Positions 44,896 through 53,471 of a DNA stretch of 64,000 bases are shown here, one piece after another. The translations under genes and the position numbers were made by a program. Source of the stretch: CAWEQO01 sp963811225. GTDB taxonomy: Bacteria > Chloroflexota > Anaerolineae > Anaerolineales > Anaerolineaceae. Where the stretch lies: positions 496,001 through 560,000 of the forward strand of contig CAWEQO010000012.1 of the NCBI GenBank assembly GCA_963811225.1. The letters are read 5' to 3'. The number at the start of each line of letters is the position of its first letter. Positions within the stretch are counted from its first letter, which is position 1. The notes under the pieces are model-generated. The model saw only the letters and a program-made list of their open reading frames with translations. It was not told the DNA's origin and searched no databases.

Positions 44896-45876
44896 ATGGA
44901 ATACATTCGATTAGGTTCAACCGGCATGAAAGTGTCCCGCATCTGCCTGGGCTGCATGAGCTACGGTGGACCCAGCGAGCGCTGGCCGTGGGCGCTCGAC
45001 GAAGAACACAGCCGGCCGTTCATCCAGCACGCCTTGGAATTGGGGATCAACTTCTTCGACACCGCCGATGTTTATTCCAACGGGCGCAGCGAAGAGATCG
45101 TCGGTAAAGCCCTGCAAGATTTTACTGCTTCTCGGGACGAGCTGGTGATTGCCACCAAAGTTCACGGCGTGATGGGGCCCGGGGTCAACGATGGCGGCCT
45201 CTCCCGCAAGCACATCCTCAGCGCCATCGATGCCAGTCTTAAGCGCCTGGGCACTGATTACGTCGACTTATACCAGATCCACCGCTGGGATGACGAAACC
45301 CCGATCGAAGAAACACTGGAAGCCTTGAACGACGTCGTGCGGGCCGGAAAAGCCCGCTACATCGGCGCTTCTTCGATGTATGCCTGGCAGTTTACCAAAG
45401 CCCTGTACACCTCGGACCTGCACGGTTGGACGCGCTTCGTTTCCATGCAGCCCCATTACAATCTGATCTATCGAGAAGAGGAACGCGAAATGCTGCCGCT
45501 GTGCCGGGATCAGAAGATCGGCGTGATCCCCTGGTCGCCGCTGGCCCGTGGATTATTAGCCCGCAAGCCATCCCAGGAACGGAATGAGACCTTGCGTGCC
45601 AAGACGGATGCCTTCGGGAAACGCCTATATTCGGACGAAGACCTGGAAATCGCACAGCGGGTCTACGAAGTGGCCGAAGCCCGCAACCTGTCGATGGCGC
45701 AAATCTCGCTGGCCTGGATGCTCTCAAAACCGGTCATTACAGCCCCGATCATTGGCGCAACTAAGATGGATCACCTGGATGACGCCGCCGCTGCCGTATC
45801 TGTCCAGCTTACACAAACTGAAATGAACCGGCTGGAAGAGGCCTATCAGCCCCATCCAATCCTCGGGCATTCGTAA
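44896..45876 (+). CDS. Aldo-keto reductase
   Basis: The ATG at 44896 follows GGAGGG; the product is 326 aa. It has the AKR barrel with catalytic Asp and Tyr in FFDTADVYSNGRSEEIVG, Lys in IATKVHG and His in DLYQIHRWDD. The NADP-binding WSPLARGLLARKP and PIIGATKMDHLDDA segments are present. It resembles YghZ/general stress type reductases, and the natural substrate is not known. It is one base upstream of the pseudouridine-phosphate glycosidase start, so they are co-transcribed. Confidence 0.93.
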   Translation: MEYIRLGSTGMKVSRICLGCMSYGGPSERWPWALDEEHSRPFIQHALELGINFFDTADVYSNGRSEEIVGKALQDFTASRDELVIATKVHGVMGPGVNDGGLSRKHILSAIDASLKRLGTDYVDLYQIHRWDDETPIEETLEALNDVVRAGKARYIGASSMYAWQFTKALYTSDLHGWTRFVSMQPHYNLIYREEEREMLPLCRDQKIGVIPWSPLARGLLARKPSQERNETLRAKTDAFGKRLYSDEDLEIAQRVYEVAEARNLSMAQISLAWMLSKPVITAPIIGATKMDHLDDAAAAVSVQLTQTEMNRLEEAYQPHPILGHS

Positions 45877-45877
45877 G

Positions 45878-46813
45878 ATGTACCCAAAACTACCCTCATT
45901 CTTTCAGCTGACACCCGAAGTGTCCGCCGCCATCCGCAGCAATGCGCCGGTCGTGGCGCTCGAATCGGCCGTGATCACCCATGGTTTGCCGCATCCACAG
46001 AATCTCGAGCTGGCCCGCGAGGTGGAAGAGGAAGTGCGCCAACAGGGCGCAGTCCCGGCCACCACCGCCATTCTTGCGGGGCAGGTGCGCCTGGGCCTGA
46101 GCGACTCAGACCTGGTGACCCTGGCCAACCCAGACACCCCCACCCGCAAGATCAGCCGCCGTGACTACGCTGTCGCGGTCGCCCGCGGCGAGAACGGCGG
46201 CACCACCGTCGCCGGCACGCTGATCGCCGCCCGCACGGCCGGGCTGCGAGTTTTCAGCACCGGCGGCATTGGCGGCGTGCATCGCGGCGCCCCATTCGAC
46301 GTCTCGGCCGACCTGCCCGAGCTGGCCCGCTCCCCGTTGGTGGTGGTCTGCTCGGGCGCCAAGTCGATCCTCGACCTGCCTGCCACCCTCGAAAAGCTCG
46401 AAACGCTGGGCGTGCCGGTGCTCGGATACCAAACCGATCAACTGCCCGCCTTTTACTCGCGCGACAGCGGTCTGCCCGTCACCGCGCGAGTCAACAGCCC
46501 GGACGAGGTAGCCAGGGCTGCCAAAGCGCAGTGGGAGATGGGGCTGGAGAGCGCATTGCTCGTGGTCGTCCCGCCGCCGGAAGAGGTGGCCGTGCCCGCT
46601 GAGCAGATGGAAGCAGTGATCCAGAAGGCCCTGCGAGAAGCGGAAGATCAAGGCATCCGCGGAGCGGCCATGACGCCCTTCCTGCTCGGCCGGGTTGGCC
46701 GCCTCTCTGACGGCGCCAGCCTGAAGGCCAACCTGGCGCTGCTGCGCAACAATGCCAAAATCGCCGCTCAGATCGCGGTGGCGCTGTATCCCAAGCGAGG
46801 GTTAATCGTGTAA
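45878..46813 (+). CDS. psuG: Pseudouridine-5'-phosphate glycosidase
   Basis: This 311-aa protein has the PsuG signatures ALESAVITHGLPHPQN, TRKISRRDY, GGTTVAGTLIAARTAG and VFSTGGIGGVHRGA. It also has VVCSGAKSILDLPATLE with the catalytic Lys. The enzyme splits pseudouridine 5'-phosphate into uracil and ribose 5-phosphate. The pseudouridine kinase (psuK) usually paired with it is absent; the aldo-keto reductase is the partner here. The stop codon lies within the long hairpin that follows. Confidence 0.95.
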   Translation: MYPKLPSFFQLTPEVSAAIRSNAPVVALESAVITHGLPHPQNLELAREVEEEVRQQGAVPATTAILAGQVRLGLSDSDLVTLANPDTPTRKISRRDYAVAVARGENGGTTVAGTLIAARTAGLRVFSTGGIGGVHRGAPFDVSADLPELARSPLVVVCSGAKSILDLPATLEKLETLGVPVLGYQTDQLPAFYSRDSGLPVTARVNSPDEVARAAKAQWEMGLESALLVVVPPPEEVAVPAEQMEAVIQKALREAEDQGIRGAAMTPFLLGRVGRLSDGASLKANLALLRNNAKIAAQIAVALYPKRGLIV

Positions 46814-46910
46814 GAGCGAAACATAGAGCCGCAATTAATTTAAAGGGGCAGAGGATAGGATTTTACTCTCTGCCCCTTTAAAATTAATGCGGCTCTGTGT
46901 TTCGCTCTTA
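46811..46910. terminator. About 43-bp-stem hairpin spanning both convergent stop codons
   Basis: The left arm starts with the psuG stop (TAAGAGCGAAACA...) and the right arm ends with the complementary stop of the convergent gene (...GTTTCGCTCTTA). About 43 bases on each side pair with a few mismatches around a loop of about 14 bases. It is a bidirectional terminator of unusual length. Confidence 0.85.
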
Positions 46911-47921
46911 CTGTGGTTGTGAAGTCAAAGTGGGCCACTTCGTATCGGTAGCGCGCGGCGTGCGGGTGGGCACCATGGTCGATGTCGGCGGCAGCGTGCG
47001 AGTCACCGTCGGGGTTAATGAGGGGGTGCGGGTCAGAGTGATCGTTGGTGTCAGCGTAGATGTGGGCGTCAGGGTGGGTCCGAAGGTCGCGGTGGCCGTG
47101 CGGGTGGCCGTCGCGGTGCGAGTGGCAGTTGCCGTGCGAGTTGGCGTTGGCGTGATCGAGGGGGCCGGCGGCTCGCCAGTCACGAAGAATCGCCCGGAAG
47201 AAATCCATGTATTACCGATGAAGATGCGCACCTCGTACTCACCCGGCAGCCACTGATCGGAAGCCGGGCTGCACTCGGTGTAGCCGTAGCCGCCTGTGCC
47301 GTAATCCCAGGGCGTCGTCTCATAGCAGACGATCTCGTTATCCGCCAGCCGGTACCACAACGCCGTCCACTGCGAGCCCATTTCCATCTTGTCGAAGCTA
47401 AAGGTGCCATACAGGGTGGTGATCGGGTTTTCGAACGTATCGGAGGGGTCCACAGGCAGCAGATTTTCGTCCATCTCGCGCGTGAACTGAAGCGTGCTGA
47501 AAACTGTGTCGGCGCTGGGAGTCACCACGGAGGTGAACTGCACCGCGATGTCAGATGGCATTTCCGGCGTATTTGAAATTGCCGGCGTCGGCGTGATCGA
47601 CGGAGTAAGTGTGATGGTGGGTGTCATGGTGATCGTGGGTGTCATGGTGATGGTCGGCGTCGCGGTGACCGTCGGCGAGGGCGGGAAGACCATATAGGCG
47701 ACCGGCTCGGCATACTGGTTCAAAGAGAAGGCCACCGCGCCCAGTACGACCGCAATCAGGATCAGCCGCCAACCACGCACCATCAGATCGCGCCGTTTGC
47801 GAAAAAACAACAGGCGCAATCCGGTGCGGATTGACCGGATCCCGAGATAAAGAGAAAAAATGACGCCGACCAGCGCCAGAATAAAGGCAGTATTTACGCC
47901 AGTATGGATATCCAAATTCAT
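46908..47921 (-). CDS. Membrane-anchored secreted protein with Thr/Pro repeats
   Basis: The start is ATG 47921 (or 47927); the frame continues upstream without protein-like sequence. The 337-aa form has a membrane segment near 12-30, a second near 48-68, then Thr-rich runs (TPTITMTPTITMTP). A middle beta-type domain of about 130 residues follows (VQFTSVVTPSADTVFSTLQF to WISSGRFFV) with two Cys. A second repeat tail has ATATRTATATRT and TLTPT units. The middle domain resembles extracellular domains that bind other proteins or sugars, but I cannot name it. The repeats are typical of Chloroflexota surface proteins. Confidence 0.7.
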   Translation of the reverse strand: MNLDIHTGVNTAFILALVGVIFSLYLGIRSIRTGLRLLFFRKRRDLMVRGWRLILIAVVLGAVAFSLNQYAEPVAYMVFPPSPTVTATPTITMTPTITMTPTITLTPSITPTPAISNTPEMPSDIAVQFTSVVTPSADTVFSTLQFTREMDENLLPVDPSDTFENPITTLYGTFSFDKMEMGSQWTALWYRLADNEIVCYETTPWDYGTGGYGYTECSPASDQWLPGEYEVRIFIGNTWISSGRFFVTGEPPAPSITPTPTRTATATRTATATRTATATFGPTLTPTSTLTPTITLTRTPSLTPTVTRTLPPTSTMVPTRTPRATDTKWPTLTSQPQ

Positions 47922-48138
47922 AAGCATCAACAAAGCGGTATGATATTGCAAGGCCATTATAGCACGTCTCCATGGTATCATAGGAGTAATCCGCTGCCAG
48001 TGAGAATTCCAATGTTGTTGGATTGTTTGAATGGAATCGCGCCAATCCTGCCACATTGGAATGCTTGCTGTGTTGTGAATTGGTACGAACTTGAGTACAA
48101 TCAGGTGAAGAATTGAGTTCACGAAATCTCGTATTGTT

Positions 48139-50274
48139 ATGCCATTAAGTCCTGGTGCCCACCTCAACAATCGCTACCGCATCGTCTCCATCCTGGGGCA
48201 GGGAGGCATGGGAGCGGTTTATCGCGCCGAGGATGAGCACCTAGGGGTAGGCGTTGCTGTTAAAGAGAACCTCTTCCTCAGCCAGGAGTACACCCGCCAG
48301 TTTCGTCACGAAGCGAACATCCTCGCCAGCCTGCGCCACCCGAATCTCCCCAGGGTCGGCGACTATTTTTCGGTTGAGAACCAGGGCCAATATCTGATCA
48401 TGGATTACATCGAAGGGGAAGATCTGCGCCAGCGCATCGAGCGGATCAGCACCCTTGACGAGCGCGAGGTCATCCTGATCGGGGCTTTCATCTGCGATGC
48501 GCTCGCTTATCTTCACACCCGCAAACCGGCGGTCATCCACCGCGATATCAAACCCGGCAACATCAAAATCACGCCTGAAGGCGAGATCCTGCTGGTCGAT
48601 TTTGGGCTTGCCAAGCGCATGGTGGGCGAGCAAACCACCACCACCGGCGCCCGCGCCATGACCCCCGGCTACTCTCCGCCAGAGCAGTATGGCACCGCCC
48701 ACACCGACGCCCGCTCAGACGTCTACTCGCTGGGCGCGACCCTGTACGCCGCCCTGACCGGCATTATCCCCGAGGACGGTTTAGCGCGCGCCACAGGCAA
48801 GGCTCAATTAACGCCGGTCCGCCAACTGCGCCCTAAGCTGGACCGCAAGCTGGCTGCCGTGCTTGAAAAAGCGCTCGAAGTGGAGCCGGAGAATCGCTAC
48901 CAATCCGCCGAAGACTTCAAGCAGGCACTGCTCGACGCCGGTAACCTGGGACAGATCACCCTGCCGCGTTACATGATCTCCCCACCGCCCGGTGAAAATG
49001 GCCATGTCTCATTGGACGTGGAAGCGCTGGAGGAGCAGCTCGAGCCACAAGCCGAAGCGCCGCGTTATAAAATGCGCAGCGCCCCCATCCGCCCGCCCAA
49101 GCGCAAGCCGGTCTGGTTCCCGGCGGCATTCTTCGCCACGGTGCTGGTGGTCATCGTCGCCTTTCTGCTCGTGCGTCCCGATGTGCCGACCTCCGCCCTG
49201 GCGCGCTTCTTCCCTTCGCCCAGGACACCGATTGTGATCACCGCTACCTTCCCGCCAGATCCCACTCACACCGCCATTGTTGCCGGGGTTTCGATCGGAA
49301 CTGCGCCTACCCCAACATCTGGGCCAACACAGACGCAGTCTCCCGTGCCTGTCGAAACCTCCGAACTGACCGCCACGCCGGATCCGCTGATCGTGCCGAC
49401 GGAAGAAAAGAAAGAGCGGGTCAACCAGGTAGCCTTTGCTTCCGACCGCAGCGGGATGATGCAAATCTGGTTGATGAACGCCGATGGCCAGGAGCAGCAT
49501 CAAATTAGCAACATGCCGATGGGTGCCTGCCAGCCAAGTTGGTCGCCGGACGGCAAACACATCGCCTTTATCTCCCCCTGTCTCGCCAAAGAGAATCAGT
49601 ACTACGATAAAGCCCGCATCTACACTATGGATGTCGACACCGAGGATGAAAACGCCACCCTGCTGCCGGTCAGCCTGCCCGGAGACTTCGATCCCGCCTG
49701 GTCACCGGATGGCGACCGCATCGCCTTCACCTCGATCCGCACCGGCAAAGCTCACATCTTCGTCTACAACTTCAACGATAAGAGCATGCAAGAGCTCTCC
49801 GACACCCGCTATCCTGACTTGCAGCCCGCCTGGCATCCATCAGGCAAGCAGCTGGCCTTCGTGCGCCAGGGGCCGTTCCATCACGTCTGGGTCATGTCCG
49901 ATCAAGGCATCACCGAATTCCAGTTCAGTTCCAACGGCAACGTCATCGACCTGTGGCCGGCCTGGTCTCCGGATGGGGAATTCCTGGTGTTCAGCCGCAG
50001 CCAGATCGACCCGGCCATCCCGTGGCTGGTCGCCAAGCGCTACGAGGACCGCGAGAACGGCAAAGAGACCCGCATCCCACCGCCCGGTATCGAGGACAAG
50101 GGCCCGGTCGCCGGAGCCAGTATCTCGCCGGACGGCAAGTGGATTGCTTTTGAAAGCTGGCCTGACGGCCGCAACCACGACATCTTCCTGATGGATCTCA
50201 CCGGCGAAAACTTTATGCGCCTAACCTCAGACCCTGGCTTCGACTTCGGCCCCGTTTGGCGGCCGGTAAAATAA
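48139..50274 (+). CDS. Ser/Thr protein kinase with C-terminal TolB-type beta-propeller
   Basis: This 711-aa protein has a Hanks-type kinase at about 12-275: GQGGMGAVYRA, VAVKEN, HRDIKPGN, LLVDFGLAK, TPGYSPPEQYG, SDVYSLGATL. A single membrane helix lies near 325-345. A Thr/Pro-rich linker leads to an extracytoplasmic propeller of PD40/WD40-like repeats (PSWSPDGKHIAF, PAWSPDGDRIAF, PAWSPDGEFLVF). The layout suggests a receptor kinase sensing outside ligands. All kinase catalytic residues seem present. It is probably transcribed alone or with the next small gene. Confidence 0.93.
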   Translation: MPLSPGAHLNNRYRIVSILGQGGMGAVYRAEDEHLGVGVAVKENLFLSQEYTRQFRHEANILASLRHPNLPRVGDYFSVENQGQYLIMDYIEGEDLRQRIERISTLDEREVILIGAFICDALAYLHTRKPAVIHRDIKPGNIKITPEGEILLVDFGLAKRMVGEQTTTTGARAMTPGYSPPEQYGTAHTDARSDVYSLGATLYAALTGIIPEDGLARATGKAQLTPVRQLRPKLDRKLAAVLEKALEVEPENRYQSAEDFKQALLDAGNLGQITLPRYMISPPPGENGHVSLDVEALEEQLEPQAEAPRYKMRSAPIRPPKRKPVWFPAAFFATVLVVIVAFLLVRPDVPTSALARFFPSPRTPIVITATFPPDPTHTAIVAGVSIGTAPTPTSGPTQTQSPVPVETSELTATPDPLIVPTEEKKERVNQVAFASDRSGMMQIWLMNADGQEQHQISNMPMGACQPSWSPDGKHIAFISPCLAKENQYYDKARIYTMDVDTEDENATLLPVSLPGDFDPAWSPDGDRIAFTSIRTGKAHIFVYNFNDKSMQELSDTRYPDLQPAWHPSGKQLAFVRQGPFHHVWVMSDQGITEFQFSSNGNVIDLWPAWSPDGEFLVFSRSQIDPAIPWLVAKRYEDRENGKETRIPPPGIEDKGPVAGASISPDGKWIAFESWPDGRNHDIFLMDLTGENFMRLTSDPGFDFGPVWRPVK

Positions 50275-50316
50275 AAAAATATATCTTAAGGACCTAAAAA
50301 CGTAAGGAGGAGGCGC

Positions 50317-50583
50317 ATGACTGCGGATCGGATGTTAAATTACCTGGCTCTTTTAAAAATTCGGCAAGCAGCTTTCCGGCGAAACGTTACTATCATCGGC
50401 GGAGCCTTTCTGATCATCATCCTCGCGACCTTTGCGCTCGGGATGCTCTCGCAACTGGACGGGCTCTCGGTCTATATCGCCGCCGGTTTCAACGTTGCTT
50501 TTCTCGTGAGTTTCATCACTGCTTGGGTCCGGCTCGAAATCGTCAATTCGAATATCGACCTCCTAAACAACTTCCCGAACTAA
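50317..50583 (+). CDS. Small two-helix membrane protein
   Basis: This 88-aa protein starts at ATG 50317 after AAGGAGGAGG. Two hydrophobic helices (about 24-45 and 52-75) are separated by a short loop; both ends are polar. No family is recognised. It follows the Ser/Thr kinase by 43 bases, so it may be in the same transcript. Confidence 0.65.
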   Translation: MTADRMLNYLALLKIRQAAFRRNVTIIGGAFLIIILATFALGMLSQLDGLSVYIAAGFNVAFLVSFITAWVRLEIVNSNIDLLNNFPN

Positions 50584-50843
50584 CGATCCGGTTGCTTTGC
50601 AGCCCAAGGCGTGCTGCCTTGGCAAAATTGTCTGGAGTTCCCCTTGCATCTCGCAGTCCCAATCATCACTGACTGGGAAAGAGGTAATCCTTAAACCCCT
50701 TTCTTCTATTCTTCCTGGCCATCCCTGGGGCCTTGGCGGCCAGGCGGTTCTCTTTGATCGAACGGTGCTCCATCGACCACTGCTCTCCACTCCCTGCGTT
50801 CTGCCCTCCTTCCTTTCAATATTTAACATAAAAATCTAGTATA
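50584..50843. other. Gene-free gap before the sufR-like gene
   Basis: No protein-like frame is seen. A weak CCTGGCC/GGCCAGG hairpin (50714-50744) lies in the middle, and the region ends at the promoter at 50844. Confidence 0.5.
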
Positions 50844-50873
50844 TTGACAATTTTCGAGCCGCTGTGATATACT
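50844..50873 (+). promoter_or_regulatory. Promoter of the sufR-like operon
   Basis: TTGACA (50844-50849) and TATACT (50868-50873) are separated by 18 bases, about 45 bases before the start codon at 50918. Confidence 0.75.
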
Positions 50874-50917
50874 CAATTCAGACCGATTGTCTCTTTTTAT
50901 TAATAGGTATAAAGCAA

Positions 50918-51550
50918 ATGAACAGCACGCGAGATCGAATTTTACAAACACTTCTTAACCATCCCAAATCCAGCATCAACGAGTTAGCCAACTCGGTTGG
51001 AATCAACGCTATTTCTGTACGCCATCACCTGACGAATCTGCAAGCCGATGGGTTGGTGGAGGCGGAAGAGGAACGCCATGGGGTGGGCCGACCGCGTCTG
51101 GTATATGAATTGACAGAAAAGGGCCTCGAGCACTTTCCGACACGCTACCTGCGCCTGACCAACAAGCTGTTGGAGCAGGTGAAAGAAAATCTCCCCCAAC
51201 AAACCGTCGACCAGTTGTTTACGGATATCGCTAAGACCCTGGCCGCCGGTTATGCCGAGCAGGTCGAAGATCTACCGATGGAGGGGAAACTGGAAGCGGT
51301 GAAGGAACTGCTGGCCCAAGAAGGCTTTATCGTGGAGTGGGAAAAGAAGGATGGGCAGTACTTGATCCATGAAATCACCTGCCCTTACTACCACATCGGA
51401 CAAAGCCATCCCGAAGTTTGCTCGGTTGATCAAACGCTCATCTCCACCGTCCTTTCCATTCCTGTGGAAAAGATGCGCTGCATCTTGAGCGGCGACCGGC
51501 ACTGCACGTATGTTATTCCGAATACAAAATCTGGAGAGAAATCGAAATGA
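50918..51550 (+). CDS. SufR-like iron-sulfur transcriptional regulator
   Basis: The ATG at 50918 gives 210 aa; an upstream in-frame start would lie in the promoter. A winged HTH (about 5-65; SINELANSVGINAISVRHHL) is followed by a wing with GVGRPRLVYELTEKG and a C-terminal sensor domain. The sensor has the four Cys in CPYYHIGQSHPEVC (C-x12-C) and MRC...DRHC, the pattern by which SufR binds an Fe-S cluster. It overlaps the following DUF59 gene (ATGA). The pair implies control of Fe-S assembly. Confidence 0.85.
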   Translation: MNSTRDRILQTLLNHPKSSINELANSVGINAISVRHHLTNLQADGLVEAEEERHGVGRPRLVYELTEKGLEHFPTRYLRLTNKLLEQVKENLPQQTVDQLFTDIAKTLAAGYAEQVEDLPMEGKLEAVKELLAQEGFIVEWEKKDGQYLIHEITCPYYHIGQSHPEVCSVDQTLISTVLSIPVEKMRCILSGDRHCTYVIPNTKSGEKSK

Positions 51551-51894
51551 TGGACCAGCCTGGCAACAACCGTCCAACCTGGGCCGCCGAAGACGAGCAG
51601 CCCGAACTTGCGGAAAAACTGAAAAACGGCCTGAGCGAGATCCTCGATCCGGAGATTGGTTTGAACATCATCCAGCTAGGGCTGATCCGGGATGTGCAAA
51701 TCGAACCGGACCTGGTGAAGGTCGTGATGATTCTGACCACTCCGTTCTGCCCTTATGGGCCGTCGATGATCGAGACCACCCGACAGAAGGCCGAGGAAGT
51801 CATGGAGCGTCCGGCCAAGATTGACATGGGCGTGGAAGTGTGGGACTTCTCTATGATGGAAGAGGGCCTGGGTGATTGGGGTTTATATTACTAA
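51547..51894 (+). CDS. DUF59/MIP18-type Fe-S assembly protein (SufT-like)
   Basis: This 115-aa protein has the DUF59 hallmark LSEILDPEIGLNIIQLGLI and the Cys-containing LTTPFCPYGPSM. Proteins of this family (SufT, MIP18, PaaD) help insert or mature Fe-S clusters. It is translationally coupled to the SufR-like regulator. The stop codon is part of the hairpin at 51892-51970. Confidence 0.88.
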   Translation: MMDQPGNNRPTWAAEDEQPELAEKLKNGLSEILDPEIGLNIIQLGLIRDVQIEPDLVKVVMILTTPFCPYGPSMIETTRQKAEEVMERPAKIDMGVEVWDFSMMEEGLGDWGLYY

Positions 51895-51970
51895 CCGGAG
51901 TGAATAAAAGAAAACGGTTCGTGATCGACCTGATCGATCACGAACTGTTTTCTTTTATTCACTCCGGTTA
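51892..51970. terminator. 37-bp-stem hairpin joining two convergent stop codons
   Basis: The left arm begins at the TAA of the DUF59 gene and the right arm ends at the complementary TTA of the SCP2 gene. The 37-base arms differ at one position (a G-U pair), and only about five bases remain for the loop. There is no separate intergenic sequence outside the hairpin. Confidence 0.92.
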
Positions 51971-52303
51971 CATTTTATGCACGTCGAACAGCTTGGTCAT
52001 CTTCATGGCCAGGCCCATATCCCCTTCCAGGCGCAGCTTGCCACGCATGAAGGCTCGCATAGGGTCCATTTTACCGGCCAGGATGTCTAACGCATCCTGC
52101 GCCTCGGCGATGAAACGCAAGCTCGGGTTGGGGATCGTACCCTGCTCCACGCTGCAAGTTTGGTTTTGAATGGATACCGCCCACTCACCACCCTGCTCAC
52201 CGTTCAACTGAAACTGGATCGTCTCGTCAACACCTTCTGCCCGTTCGGGCACGAATGCGCCGCACAAGCGGTCCATTATCGATTGAATTGAAATCTCGCT
52301 CAT
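51968..52303 (-). CDS. SCP2 sterol-binding-domain protein
   Basis: The ATG at 52303 is chosen over the TTG at 52318 because GGAG lies just upstream; the product is 111 aa. It is a single SCP2 fold with DETIQFQLNG, NPSLRFIAEAQDALDILAGKMDP and FMRGKLRLEGDMGLAMKM, and a hydrophobic tunnel is expected. SCP2 proteins bind lipids or acyl chains. No operon partner lies on the minus strand. Confidence 0.9.
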   Translation of the reverse strand: MSEISIQSIMDRLCGAFVPERAEGVDETIQFQLNGEQGGEWAVSIQNQTCSVEQGTIPNPSLRFIAEAQDALDILAGKMDPMRAFMRGKLRLEGDMGLAMKMTKLFDVHKM

Positions 52304-52346
52304 ACCAATCTCCACCAAAAAAAATGGAACTGTCGAGGCAGCTGCG

Positions 52347-52393
52347 CTTTTCCTATGAGGGATTGCTGCAGCAGCGTCCCCTCACAGAAAAAG
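52347..52393. repeat. Inverted repeat between SCP2 and peroxiredoxin genes
   Basis: CTTTTCCTATGAGGG and CCCCTCACAGAAAAAG can pair around a GCTGCAGC-centred loop. It lies upstream of the SCP2 start, so it may be a promoter element, or a second terminator of the peroxiredoxin gene. Confidence 0.4.
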
Positions 52394-52415
52394 TGCAACC
52401 ACCTTAACAGTGCTT

Positions 52416-52487
52416 GTAAAAATCCAGGCGGGCTGGCAGCTCTCCGGATTCAGCTTTCTTCCGAACCGGGGCGCCGCAGCAGCCCGC
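52416..52487 (-). terminator. Terminator of the peroxiredoxin gene
   Basis: On the minus strand, arms GCGGGCTG and CAGCCCGC (52428-52435 and 52480-52487) are followed by a T-run at 52422-52416. Confidence 0.6.
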
Positions 52488-52527
52488 CCGGCTGCCAGAG
52501 TGCTCTGATACCGGATATTTGCCCCGG

Positions 52528-53250
52528 TTATGCCTCGGCTTTATCCGGCTTCCATTCCTGCCAGACTTTACCGACCAGCGCAGGGCCGGGGGTGAGGGTG
52601 TGCCCACCGGGCTGCCAACCGGCCGGTGTGACCTGCCCGGTCTCACGCACGAGCTGGAAGGCCTTCACCTGCCGGATCAATTCTTCGACATTGCGGCCAA
52701 CTTCGGGACTTAATACTTCCATGCCGCGGATCACAAAATCGGGATCGATAATAAATCGTCCTCGGATGTCCACTCCGGCGTCCTCATCATAGACGCCGTA
52801 AACCGTCCCGACGCGCCCGCCGCCATCCGAAAGCATCGGATAGGGGAAGCCGTTGGGAACCATCTTGGAAAGCTCTTCTTCTTGCCAAATCTTATGGGTA
52901 AAGCGACTATCGGTGCTGACGGCCAGAACTTTGATTCCAAGCTCGTCCAGCTCTTCTTGTTTGGCGGCAACTGCCGCTAATTCAGTCGGTCAGACAAAGG
53001 TGAAATCACCTGGATAAAAGCACAGAACGATCCAGTCCCCTTTGAAATCGGACAAACGTACATTCTTGAAACCATCTTTGACGAAAGCGCTCAGCTCAAA
53101 ATCTGGAGCAGGCTTGCCAACACGAGCGGTCATCATACCTTTTTCCTCCTTTTGTTTTGATCCATTCCCGCCGGGAGCTTGCACCGAAATATTGTCTTGC
53201 GAAATTGGGCCTTTTGCTGGGTTGACGCACCCATCTTTCATTTCCGCCAT
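52528..53250 (-). CDS. Selenocysteine-containing peroxiredoxin (UGA at the peroxidatic position)
   Basis: One frame runs from ATG 53250 to 52528 and is broken only by a TGA at 52992-52990. The context reads FYPGDFTFV-TGA-PTELAAV, where every typical Prx has Cys in FTFVCPTE. The frame continues on the other side with PMLSDGGGRVGTVYGVYD and GRFIIDPDFVIRGMEV, a complete AhpC/TSA-type fold. Hence TGA is read as selenocysteine. The start is either 53250 (GGAGGGAGAT upstream; 240 aa) or 53136 (AGGAGG upstream; 202 aa). The resolving Cys motif VCPAGW is replaced by VTPAGW, so it is a 1-Cys-type enzyme. It reduces peroxides. No sel genes are in the window. Confidence 0.87.
52964..52992 (-). promoter_or_regulatory. 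Candidate bacterial SECIS element
   Basis: Right after the UGA, the mRNA contains GCGGC-AGUU-GCCGC (52977-52964): a perfect 5-bp stem with a four-base loop carrying GU, starting 15 bases after the U of UGA. This fits the position and loop content expected for SelB-binding SECIS elements. Confidence 0.65.
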
Positions 53251-53379
53251 ATCTCCCTCCATTTTCGGAATTTGTAACACTCTGGCAAATCTCCGGATTC
53301 CCCACAATCTCAATGAGATAGATGTAGTATACCCTAATTTCAAGGGGGGAGTGAGCCGGAATGTCCCAAATCCTTGTAC

Positions 53380-53440
53380 AAGGACAGGCAATCAGGCTGG
53401 GGAAATTAGGGCTTCCCCCTACGCCTGATTGCCTGCCCTT
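53380..53440. repeat. Inverted repeat upstream of the peroxiredoxin gene
   Basis: AAGGACAGGCAATCAGGC (53380-53397) pairs with 53423-53440 with one mismatch, an 18-bp stem with a 25-base loop. It lies upstream of the Prx gene on its template side and may be an operator or terminator. Confidence 0.55.
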
Positions 53441-53444
53441 AACG

Positions 53445-53471
53445 AAAAAGAGAGGCTTTTTTCAGCCTCTC
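53445..53471 (-). terminator. Rho-independent terminator downstream of the methyltransferase
   Basis: On the minus strand GAGAGGC pairs with GCCTCTC and is followed by TTTTT. It is about 245 bases after the methyltransferase stop. Confidence 0.65.

Noticed and set aside
52731..53391. Two or three short unrelated minus-strand proteins at the peroxiredoxin locus
   Set aside because: Frames at 52528-52863 and 52990-53391 are the same frame divided by TGA; the third frame is a shadow.
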